Positions 52,498 to 59,611 of a stretch of 64,000 bases of DNA are shown piece after piece. The first letter of the stretch is position 1; each line of letters begins with the position of its first letter. The notes beneath the pieces were generated by a model that did not search any database, was not told the DNA's origin, and saw nothing but the letters and a program-made list of their open reading frames with translations. Origin of the DNA: DSFO01 sp041640715 (GTDB lineage Archaea; Thermoproteota; Thermoprotei; Gearchaeales; Gearchaeaceae); contig JBEPZU010000005.1 of NCBI GenBank assembly GCA_041640715.1, forward strand, positions 1 through 64,000. The letters run 5' to 3'. A program made the translations under genes and the position numbers.

Positions 52498-53373
52498 ATG
52501 CAGATATTATTTCTTTCAGGCGCTAAACATCTTTACGAATATTTTCAGAAGATATTAAAAAAAGGAGAATTCTTTTTGATAGAACAAAGGTTTTTCCCTG
52601 ACAATGAACAATATATTAGAATACCTTTTAAACCTAAAGATAGCGTGACAATTGTTCAAAGCATGTATGGTAAGCCTGATGAAAGATTGGTAGAAACCTT
52701 GTTTGTCTCAAAAACATTAAAAGAGATGGGAGTCTTAAATATCATTGCTCTCATTCCTTATTTAGCGTACACTAGGCAGGATAAGAGATATAAAGAAGGC
52801 GAAGTGATAAGCCAAACTATAACCTTAGAGTTATTGGGGAATTTTATCAACGAGCTAATAACTATAGATGCTCATTTTCATGAAGGAATTCCAGAAATCA
52901 AAAACTTAAGAATTAAGAACATAAGGCTTTCTCCTTTTTTCAAGATCTTTTTCGAGAACATTAAAGCGAATCCTAATTATGTTGTGATAGGACCTGACGA
53001 CGATTCATACATACTAGCGAATCTCTTGGCTAAGGAATTAGAGCTTGATTCAGGTTTTATAGAAAAGAAGAGAATAGGCGACAGCGAGGTTAAAGTTTTT
53101 AATTGTAGCATAGACGTTAAGACCAAGAACGTGATATTAATAGACGACATAATAAGCACCGGTTCAACGGTTATAGAAGCTATTAAATTCCTCAGAAGAG
53201 AAGGAGTCGATAAAATTCATGTAGCAGCAACCCATGGTCTTTTTGTAGCAGATTCGTTGGAAAAATTAGAAGTTCTAAGACTGGAATCGATTATAACTTC
53301 TAATAGCGTCCCAAATCGTTACGCCTTACTAGATGTATCTCCTGTGTTAATAGGTGAGTTAAAAGATGGTTGA
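52498..53373 (+). CDS. prs: Ribose-phosphate pyrophosphokinase
   Basis: The enzyme makes PRPP from ribose 5-phosphate and ATP for nucleotide and histidine synthesis. Archaeal-type blocks include PYLAYTRQDKRYKEGEVIS, the ribose-phosphate loop ending in IDAHFHEG, and the PRPP-binding loop VILIDDIISTGST. The 291-residue length matches the archaeal form (shorter than the bacterial 310-320). The ATG follows the repeat-protein stop without a gap, and the end overlaps the next gene by eight bases. Confidence 0.92.
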   Translation: MQILFLSGAKHLYEYFQKILKKGEFFLIEQRFFPDNEQYIRIPFKPKDSVTIVQSMYGKPDERLVETLFVSKTLKEMGVLNIIALIPYLAYTRQDKRYKEGEVISQTITLELLGNFINELITIDAHFHEGIPEIKNLRIKNIRLSPFFKIFFENIKANPNYVVIGPDDDSYILANLLAKELELDSGFIEKKRIGDSEVKVFNCSIDVKTKNVILIDDIISTGSTVIEAIKFLRREGVDKIHVAATHGLFVADSLEKLEVLRLESIITSNSVPNRYALLDVSPVLIGELKDG

Positions 53374-54250
53374 AGATTTGGTTAAAAAGATTTCTTTTTT
53401 AAATCCTAAGAGCTTAGCCACAGCTTACGATGGGACGAGTAGGGCATATACTTCTAAGAATCTCTTCGAAAGCTTCATGTTATCGCTAGGAATAAACTTG
53501 GTCTCTTGCGATTCTTCTACACCTTCCATGATGAGTTCTTCCTTGAAAGAGCTTGATGTCGATTACGGTGTTTTTTTCCTAGAGAACAATTATATGGTTT
53601 TTGATAAGAAAGGTTTGCCAATGATGGAATTGCCATCTTTAAGCTCTGAATATGAGATCAAAAGATGGAATGAGATAGGTATCCTAGAGAGGGTAGAGAT
53701 TTCTAAATTTTATAGGAGAAAAATAGAAGATTTTTTCGATTTAAAGACAAAGAGGCTAGGGCATATAGTAGTTAATTTGAATTTCAGTCCACTTAGTAAG
53801 GTGGTTCCTTATATTTTACGCAATATATCTTTGAGGCTGACAACTTTGCAAGCTAGCGAAGAAGAAACTTTGAGAGAAGATTTCGAAAGGAGTGTTGAGA
53901 CTACTAGGCTGGCGATGAATGCATATAAAGCTGAACTTGCGTTTGTGATCGATAGAATTGGAGAAACGATTAGATTATTAAACGATGAAAAAGATTTTCT
54001 AAAAAAGGCTTGTTCTTTCATATTAAAAAAAGATGAAAAAATTAAAGAGATACTCTTCTTAGGCGAGCATTATTTTGAATTTGACGGTGTTAAATCCCGA
54101 AGAATAAAAAAGGAAGATTTGAGGTTTGATGAATCTACATTGATTGTGGATACTTCGAAGAATAGCATCATATATCCCAAGATTTCATGGTGGTTTGATT
54201 CCTTTATTACTTTTTTATCTTGGTATTCAGATAACTTTTTATATAAGTAA
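53366..54250 (+). CDS. Truncated phosphohexomutase-like protein, probably inactive
   Basis: The 294 residues keep the outline of alpha-D-phosphohexomutases (phosphoglucomutase/phosphomannomutase). An early DGTSRAYTSKNL lies where FGTSGIRG is usual. STPSMMSSSLKELDVDYGVF aligns with the strand before the catalytic serine loop, and HIVVNLNFSPLSKVVPYILR with the start of domain 2. The catalytic TASHNP is replaced by LENNYM, and the metal loop DGDxDR by a stretch near IDRIGETIRL. The last domain is missing. Its gene overlaps PRPP synthetase, so it may be a regulatory relative. The homology is my reading, not a search result. Confidence 0.5.
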   Translation: MVEDLVKKISFLNPKSLATAYDGTSRAYTSKNLFESFMLSLGINLVSCDSSTPSMMSSSLKELDVDYGVFFLENNYMVFDKKGLPMMELPSLSSEYEIKRWNEIGILERVEISKFYRRKIEDFFDLKTKRLGHIVVNLNFSPLSKVVPYILRNISLRLTTLQASEEETLREDFERSVETTRLAMNAYKAELAFVIDRIGETIRLLNDEKDFLKKACSFILKKDEKIKEILFLGEHYFEFDGVKSRRIKKEDLRFDESTLIVDTSKNSIIYPKISWWFDSFITFLSWYSDNFLYK

Positions 54251-54265
54251 AAAGATTATTTGAAT

Positions 54266-54751
54266 ATGGCAGAAGAGAAACCTGAAAAAAAGGAAGAGAA
54301 AAAGGCAAAATCGGTAATAATCGTTAAAGGAGTAGAAGAAGACATAAAAGAATCTCTCAAAGAAGTAGCTGAAATTTCAGGTAAGGCGATTAGCGATGTT
54401 GTAAGAGAAGCATTGAGGTTATACGTAGCTGCTAGAGAAATTGGTTCTAAGACTGTTGAAACCATAACTAGCACGACAAAGGAATTAATAGCTGCAAACG
54501 TGACGGTGATAAAAAACATAGGAGAATTGAGCTTGAATAAGGAAGATCTATTAGCATTTAAGGAGAAGGTATCTTTCATGAACATAAATAAGCTTGAATT
54601 TGCAGAGGACGTTACTGAAGATGTGTTTCAAGAAAAGGTAGATAAAATAGTCAATGTAAAAGAATTGATCGTGAGTAAGAATCTGCCTAAGCACGTTTTA
54701 CTTCCAAAGTGCAATTACGTCGATAAAATAACCATAAAACCGCTTGGTTAA
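54266..54751 (+). CDS. RHH-like protein with extra C-terminal domain
   Basis: After a charged Lys/Glu tail, residues 16-56 look like a ribbon-helix-helix: VIIVKGVEEDIKESLKEVAE, then GKAISDVVREALRLYVAA. The remaining 105 residues are a helical linker and an alpha/beta tail (LNKEDLLAFKEKVSFMNIN and VLLPKCNYVDKITI) that I do not recognise. The start could also be two codons earlier. It overlaps the glycosyltransferase gene by eight bases. It is probably a DNA-binding regulator with a sensing or pairing domain. Confidence 0.55.
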   Translation: MAEEKPEKKEEKKAKSVIIVKGVEEDIKESLKEVAEISGKAISDVVREALRLYVAAREIGSKTVETITSTTKELIAANVTVIKNIGELSLNKEDLLAFKEKVSFMNINKLEFAEDVTEDVFQEKVDKIVNVKELIVSKNLPKHVLLPKCNYVDKITIKPLG

Positions 54752-55448
54752 AGTTAGTTTCATAATAACCACTAAGAATGAGGAGGCTTACATAAAGAGT
54801 ACACTCTTATCAATTTTATACCAATCTGCTAAAGTAGACAAAGAAATAATTTTAGTCGACGCTTGTTCCACTGATAAAACTGTTGAAATAGCCAAACCCT
54901 TAGTAGATAAACTAGTTATTGAAAAAAGCAACATCCCACAGGGTAAAAATATAGGTGCTAAGATTTCTAGCGGAGACATTTTAGTTTTTTTGAACGCCGA
55001 TGTTATTCTAGAAAAAAATTGGCTCGAAAAAGTTTTAGATTACTTTAATTCTAAAAAAGCAGGAGCTGTTCATGGATTAATAAAACCTAGGGAAAATAGC
55101 CTGAAAGCTATGGTGTTTGTATCTTTATGGAATTTATTGATATTTTTGTCTTCTAAATTAAGGAAGGTTCATACTTCTGGAGAATCTACTCTCGCAGTAA
55201 GAAGGGAATTTTTTTTTAAAGTAGGAGGATTCAGGGAAGACTTAGCTGTATTCGAAGATATAGATATTGGGCTGAGGCTCTCTAAGCTTACTCCTATATT
55301 TCTAGCAAAAGATTGCTTCTCTATAGCTTCTGTTAGAAGATTTGAAAAAGACGGTTACTTGAAATGGCTTTCGATATGGCTTTCCATCGCAATATTTTAT
55401 TTCATTAGGAAAAGATCTTTGCTAAAAGAGTATCCTTTAGTTAGATAG
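54744..55448 (+). CDS. Family 2 glycosyltransferase
   Basis: This GT-A enzyme of 234 residues starts with TTG inside the end of the previous gene. VSFIITTKNEEAYIKSTLLS is the classical GT2 start, EIILVDACSTDKTVEIAK carries the nucleotide-binding Asp, and FLNADVILEKNWLEK holds the DxD-like site. GGFREDLAVFEDIDIGLRLS is the acceptor-side motif. A hydrophobic helix near the end (WLSIAIFYFI) suggests membrane contact. Protein or lipid glycosylation is likely; the donor is unknown. Confidence 0.85.
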   Translation: MVKVSFIITTKNEEAYIKSTLLSILYQSAKVDKEIILVDACSTDKTVEIAKPLVDKLVIEKSNIPQGKNIGAKISSGDILVFLNADVILEKNWLEKVLDYFNSKKAGAVHGLIKPRENSLKAMVFVSLWNLLIFLSSKLRKVHTSGESTLAVRREFFFKVGGFREDLAVFEDIDIGLRLSKLTPIFLAKDCFSIASVRRFEKDGYLKWLSIWLSIAIFYFIRKRSLLKEYPLVR

Positions 55449-55449
55449 G

Positions 55450-55501
55450 TCAGTTCGTCGCGAGATAATCATCATTCATTCTGGGACGGCTTCTTCATCC
55501 C
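55450..55501 (-). ncRNA. Candidate C/D box guide RNA
   Basis: Read on the minus strand, a C-like box GGGATGA (55495-55501) is followed by an 11-base guide, a D'-like CAGA (55480-55483), a four-base spacer, a good C' box ATGATGA (55469-55475), a 15-base guide and a D box CTGA (55450-55453). The size and spacing fit archaeal C/D sRNAs. The D guide TCTCGCGACGAA is complementary to a sequence like UUCGUCGCGAGA, which resembles a conserved stretch of 23S rRNA near the peptidyl transferase centre. The C and D' boxes each deviate from consensus. Confidence 0.55.
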
Positions 55502-55534
55502 CTTTTTTATATTATCGTCTAGATTTATAAAAAC

Positions 55535-55990
55535 ATGTTCAAATACGTAGTTTCGGCAGTGATCAAAAATGAAATCGGTGAGATCCTAGCAGTTAAAAGG
55601 AGGAAAGACGAAAAGGAACATCCTGATATGTGGGGTTTGCCCGCTTTGTCCTTTAAGCCTCCTGAAATGCCTGAAAGTGCTCTTAAGAGATTAGCTAAGG
55701 AAAAGTTGAATTGCGAAATAGAACCTATTTGTTTTCTAGGCGCGATAGCTCAAAATAGACCTAGCTATAGAATTTTCCTTTTGCTCTACGAAGCTAGGGT
55801 TGAGAAAGGAAAGCCCGATGTTTATAGCAATTTAAAGTATTCTGAGCAAGCTTGGGTCAAAGATTTAAGTATATTCTTTCCTATCGCTAAGAAAGGTTCA
55901 GCTTGTGCTCAGCTCTTACTTTATAGTCAAGGATTGTTGAAAGAAGAAGATTTGATCTTAGACTTAGCGAAGGAAATGCTTGAAGGTTAA
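55535..55990 (+). CDS. Nudix-fold protein with degenerate Nudix box
   Basis: The 151 residues match the Nudix fold: YVVSAVIKNEIGEILAVKRR, then a Trp-Gly-Leu-Pro segment (DMWGLPALSFKPPEM) where the GG of the box is expected, the helix SALKRLAKEKLNCEIEPI, and the final strands. The canonical REUxEE of the box reads KRLAKEKL, so most metal-binding Glu residues are absent. It may be catalytically altered or a nucleotide-binding regulator. A candidate guide RNA lies upstream on the other strand and tRNA-Ala downstream. Confidence 0.65.
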   Translation: MFKYVVSAVIKNEIGEILAVKRRKDEKEHPDMWGLPALSFKPPEMPESALKRLAKEKLNCEIEPICFLGAIAQNRPSYRIFLLLYEARVEKGKPDVYSNLKYSEQAWVKDLSIFFPIAKKGSACAQLLLYSQGLLKEEDLILDLAKEMLEG

Positions 55991-56019
55991 AATAAGAGTA
56001 TAGTATAAAAAAATTAAGT

Positions 56020-56091
56020 GGGCCGGTAGTTCAGTGGTAGAATATCCGCCTTGCACGCGGAAGGTCGAGGGTTCGAATCCCTCCCGGTCCA
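56020..56091 (+). tRNA. tRNA-Ala (anticodon TGC)
   Basis: GGGCCGG (56020-56026) pairs with CCGGTCC (56084-56090), including the G3-U70 wobble that marks alanine tRNA. The discriminator is A56091. The T arm is GAGGG-TTCGAAT-CCCTC. The anticodon stem TCCGC/GCGGA encloses CTTGCAC, giving TGC. There is no intron and no encoded CCA. Confidence 0.96.
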
Positions 56092-56893
56092 CTGGATTTA
56101 AGCAAATCCCAGATTTTCACATGTTTGCTTTTCTTTCCATTTATTCATTTCTAAATTTTATCTCCATAAAGTCGCGCTATAGTATACTTAGATGATTCTT
56201 TTCTTCTTTGAAACATGATTAGACGGCCGATGTTGATTCCTTTATTAGGAACGGCTTGTTGATTCCTTATGAAGTATAGGTTTGGAGAGTGGTGTCCCTG
56301 GAACTATACGAGGAATAATGCATCAGAATAACCTATGCTTAATATTCTGTGTGGTGTGTAAAATTCTTAGGAATAGTTTTACATCAAGTATTATGAAGTG
56401 AGTTCTCTTTTCATGGTTGTAGCAGCTCAGCTCTCCTCTTGCTTTTCCTTCTATAACTTCCTTTAATGCTTCTCTACCTTCTCTAATCATCTCTATCCAA
56501 CCTAGTTCAGCGGGAGTCTTACCTTAGCGTGAAGGATGGATAAGCCTCTCAATAGTGACGTTATGTAACTGATGGTTGCTTTTCAGCCGTTAAAAAGTTT
56601 TTATTTTCTCCTAGCTTCTGAAAGGAGTTACAAAACTCTCATTCACGCTAAAATACAGGTTAATCTATCATTTTATCTTATTCTCTAGACCTTCTTCTTA
56701 ATAGTCATTGCCGATATCATAACGCATGGCTTCCAATAACTATCCAAATGTTTGCAAAATCCTATATTTGTGCATTATGAATTTGTCACACGACTTGAAT
56801 TGATGGGAAAGACCTAGCTGGAACATTAAGCTCTTGAAACAATTTAGATTTGGCAAATATCAAGAGAATGAAAGTATGTGTTACAAACTTTCA
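56092..56893. other. Gene-poor region with decayed mobile element
   Basis: This 802-base stretch carries no intact gene. Part of it (56323-56592) reads on the minus strand as the end of a transposase. The rest (56092-56320 and 56600-56893) contains only short open pieces in all frames. The sequence GTTGATTCCTT occurs twice near 56230-56265. No terminal repeats or target duplication could be defined, so the boundaries of any element are lost. Confidence 0.5.
56323..56592 (-). pseudogene. DDE transposase remnant (C-terminal end)
   Basis: On the minus strand, ERLIHPSR is followed by an in-frame stop and then GKTPAELGWI. This matches the RPHSxLGGKTPAEAAGI ending shared by DDE integrase-type transposases. 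The frame then runs on to a stop at 56323-56325 through EMIREGREALKEVIEG, which is not part of the core domain. Upstream of ERLIHP another stop occurs. I conclude that this is a decayed insertion sequence of unknown family. Confidence 0.55.
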
Positions 56894-57715
56894 CTAGCTA
56901 GTCATCGTTAAATACACTCCAAGCAAGGTTATCGCAGAACCTATCATCTCAACCAATGTTGGAATTTCTTGGAAAAATAGGAATGAAAACACGTACGCCA
57001 TTATAGGGACAAGCAATGAACCTGAACCCGCCTTAACGCTACCTAAATGCTTAATTGCGTTAAACCAAAAATAAAACCCTCCTACTTGTGCTATCAAAGC
57101 TAAAGCTAATAATAATCCTATATTTGTGAGAGTTAAGTCGAAGTAATATCCTATAGGAGTTAAAGCGAGAAGTACTGGCAAAGAAAGTAAGCCCATAGAT
57201 GCGTTAAGTTTGATCAAATCCTCCTTTAGCAAATTCCTCCGATAATAAACTACGCCAACGCCCCAAGATAGTCCTCCCAATATTCCAAATAGTAAACCGA
57301 GATCGAAATTAAAAAAGGCTGTACCTGTTATTCCCAATACACCCAATACCACTCCTACTATACTCTTCGTTCTAATTTTGTTACCTAAGAGGATTTCGGT
57401 TATTACAATGAATAAAGGTTGGGTGTATATCATGACAGCTACCAACCCCGGACTGGATGAAAAATATATCCCCAAATTTAGGAAGGTCAAGAGTCCTACA
57501 AAATTCAATAGGGCATTTATGAACTGTTTAAAGCCTATGATTATTTTTCTCCCAATTATATAGAAGAATATCATAGCGACCATTACCCTTACGTAACTGA
57601 TTATCATTGGTGAAGAATAAAAGGTGACGAGTTTTGTTAAAGGATAGGATAATCCCCAGAGCAATACTAACGGTATCATCCATCTCAAAAATAGCACTCC
57701 TGTGTTTGGAGTCAC
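56894..57715 (-). CDS. EamA-family (DMT) transporter
   Basis: The 273 residues hold about ten hydrophobic helices arranged as two EamA repeats: the first starts near WMIPLVLLWGLSYPLTKLV, the second near GLLFGILGGLSWGVGVVYYR. Gly-rich ends of helices, such as GVVLGVLGITG, are typical of the drug/metabolite transporter superfamily. The substrate could be an amino acid, nucleotide sugar or other metabolite and cannot be told. The gene stands alone on the minus strand. Confidence 0.85.
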   Translation of the reverse strand: MTPNTGVLFLRWMIPLVLLWGLSYPLTKLVTFYSSPMIISYVRVMVAMIFFYIIGRKIIIGFKQFINALLNFVGLLTFLNLGIYFSSSPGLVAVMIYTQPLFIVITEILLGNKIRTKSIVGVVLGVLGITGTAFFNFDLGLLFGILGGLSWGVGVVYYRRNLLKEDLIKLNASMGLLSLPVLLALTPIGYYFDLTLTNIGLLLALALIAQVGGFYFWFNAIKHLGSVKAGSGSLLVPIMAYVFSFLFFQEIPTLVEMIGSAITLLGVYLTMTS

Positions 57716-57995
57716 AAATAATCTCTTAATCTCCTGCTAAAAAACTTGATCATCGTCTAACTTAAATCATTTGTATTGGATTCCCAAGTACTCCTTCTAG
57801 GATAAAGAGACCCTTCAAATAGTGAGTTTATGTCTGAGAAGTAAAAGAGTAATCTACCAGGGGTTAATTATGTGATCAGGATTTTGATATTCGTAGATTT
57901 AAAAGCTGATCTGTTTAATAATCGTTTAGAGTATACAATCATAATTTTAAATATATTTTAAAATATAATATTTATGAATATGGTAAATTAAAAAA

Positions 57996-59183
57996 TTATA
58001 CTTTTTCTAATATTATTGCTCCCCCTTGTCCTCCTCCTACACATAACGTAGCCACTCCGTAATCTTTCCCATCCAAAATCAACTGCCTAGCCAATGTTCC
58101 TACTATTCTAGCTCCTGTAGCACCTAGAGGATGTCCTATGGCTATTGCTCCCCCTCTCTTATTCACGTTCTCCTCCTCTAATTCCAACTCCTTTATAGCA
58201 TAAAGTACCACTGCAGCAAATGCCTCGTTTATTTCCCAAAGATCTATGTCCTTTACGCTTAGATCTACCTTCTCTAAGGCCTTTTTAGAAGCCGGAACTG
58301 GACCTTTGCCCATTACTGTTGGTGGTACTCCAGCGAATCCAAAACTTCTTATCTTGGCCATCGGTGTCAATCCATATTTTTTAACTGCATTTTTAGACAT
58401 CAAAAGGACATAAGAGGAGCCTGAGTTAAGGGGGGAAGAATTCCCTGCAGTTATCTTACCATTAGGTTTAAACGCGGGTGGCAATTGAGACAACTTCTCT
58501 AAACTCGTGTCTTGTCTTACAGATTGATCTATATCTAAGTTAACTTTCTTGCCATCTATTTCAACTTCGACAGGCAATATTTCGTCTTTAAAATAACCAT
58601 CTTGTATAGCTTTCCAAGCTAATTGATGACTTCTCAAAGACCATCTATCCATTTCCTCTCTGCTTATATTTGCTTCCTCAGCTAGTTTTTCAGCAGTAAG
58701 TCCCATGATATAACCAGTAGCTAGATCATATTCAGCGTATTCAGGGCTCGTTATGAAGTTAACGTTAATTTCAATATGGGGATTATCGAATATAGGAGTC
58801 TTGGACATTTTCTCCACACCTCCTGCTATTACTATATCTGCCATATCTGTTGAGATTTCCATCGCACCTATCGCGATAGATGTTATCGATGATGCACATT
58901 GTCTATCCACAGCTATGGTTGGAATATTATAAGGTAGTTTAGCCGCGAATATTTCATGTCTTCCTCCATAAGCCCATTGTTCACCTACTTGAAGTGCGCA
59001 GCCTGTTATTATTTCATCTATTTCGGTTGGCTTTATTCCGTTCTTTTCTATTAACTTGTTAATAACAAGCGCAGCCAATTCTTCTGGCCTAATATTGTAA
59101 AATGGATCTTTTTGAGGTTCTTTTCTTGAAAACCTAGTGAAGGGGGTTCTTAGAAAATCTACAAGATATACGTCTTGTAGCAT
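57996..59183 (-). CDS. Thiolase (acetyl-CoA acetyltransferase)
   Basis: The catalytic residues are in place: nucleophilic Cys in DRQCASSITS, His in IAIGHPLGATGARI and the second Cys in LCVGGGQGG. WEINEAFAAV is another thiolase block. It would condense two acetyl-CoA or cleave 3-ketoacyl-CoA. The frame is open to 59234, but the ATG at 59183 starts MLQDVYLVDFLRTPF, as in the family, and has a TATA box 25-31 bases upstream, so I use it (395 residues). The extra 17 codons would add KCKCGGK, foreign to thiolases. Confidence 0.9.
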   Translation of the reverse strand: MLQDVYLVDFLRTPFTRFSRKEPQKDPFYNIRPEELAALVINKLIEKNGIKPTEIDEIITGCALQVGEQWAYGGRHEIFAAKLPYNIPTIAVDRQCASSITSIAIGAMEISTDMADIVIAGGVEKMSKTPIFDNPHIEINVNFITSPEYAEYDLATGYIMGLTAEKLAEEANISREEMDRWSLRSHQLAWKAIQDGYFKDEILPVEVEIDGKKVNLDIDQSVRQDTSLEKLSQLPPAFKPNGKITAGNSSPLNSGSSYVLLMSKNAVKKYGLTPMAKIRSFGFAGVPPTVMGKGPVPASKKALEKVDLSVKDIDLWEINEAFAAVVLYAIKELELEEENVNKRGGAIAIGHPLGATGARIVGTLARQLILDGKDYGVATLCVGGGQGGAIILEKV

Positions 59184-59611
59184 TTTTCCACCACATTTAC
59201 ATTTAGTTTTATAAGTTAAATCTTTCAATCCCATGTTAGTCTGATTCTAATGTTTCTTCTCTTCAATCATTTGCAGCGCTAGGCCAACTGTTCGTTTTCT
59301 TCAAAACATACGCACAATCTTTCGTGGATCTTATTTAATAACAATAGCATAATTTTTTAATCGCTTTAATAAAATAATTTGTTCTTAATTTTTCATTGGG
59401 CTTTGTAATCGTTTATAAGCCTTTCTTAATCATCAATTTAAATAGATCACTTAGCTCGTAAAGCCGTCACGAGGTATATGGTTTTGGACTTTACTGTGTG
59501 ATGCAGGTAAAGAGATAATCCCGACTTATAGTTAGATAGAAGTCCACCTAATTCGTAACAGCTGTTCATTTTTGGGCGTTAAAAAATAAAGGTTATTAGT
59601 AATTTAGTTTT
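59184..59611. other. Intergenic region with possible structured RNA
   Basis: No gene is seen. A TATA-like TTTATAAG at 59412-59419 stands upstream of a more GC-rich part. There CTCGT/ACGAG (59455-59473) form a hairpin, and CTTTAC (59489-59494) can pair with GTAAAG (59507-59512). GGACTT (59486-59491) can instead pair with AAGTCC (59540-59545), and the two pairings compete. A separate A/T box at 59579-59588 suits the M20 gene at 59612, so the structure may be an independent small RNA or chance. Confidence 0.35.
59208..59214 (-). promoter_or_regulatory. TATA box of the thiolase gene
   Basis: On the minus strand TTATAAA lies 25-31 bases before the ATG at 59183, which is the expected distance for a leaderless start. 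It falls inside the longer open frame and so argues against the upstream ATG at 59234. Confidence 0.55.
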
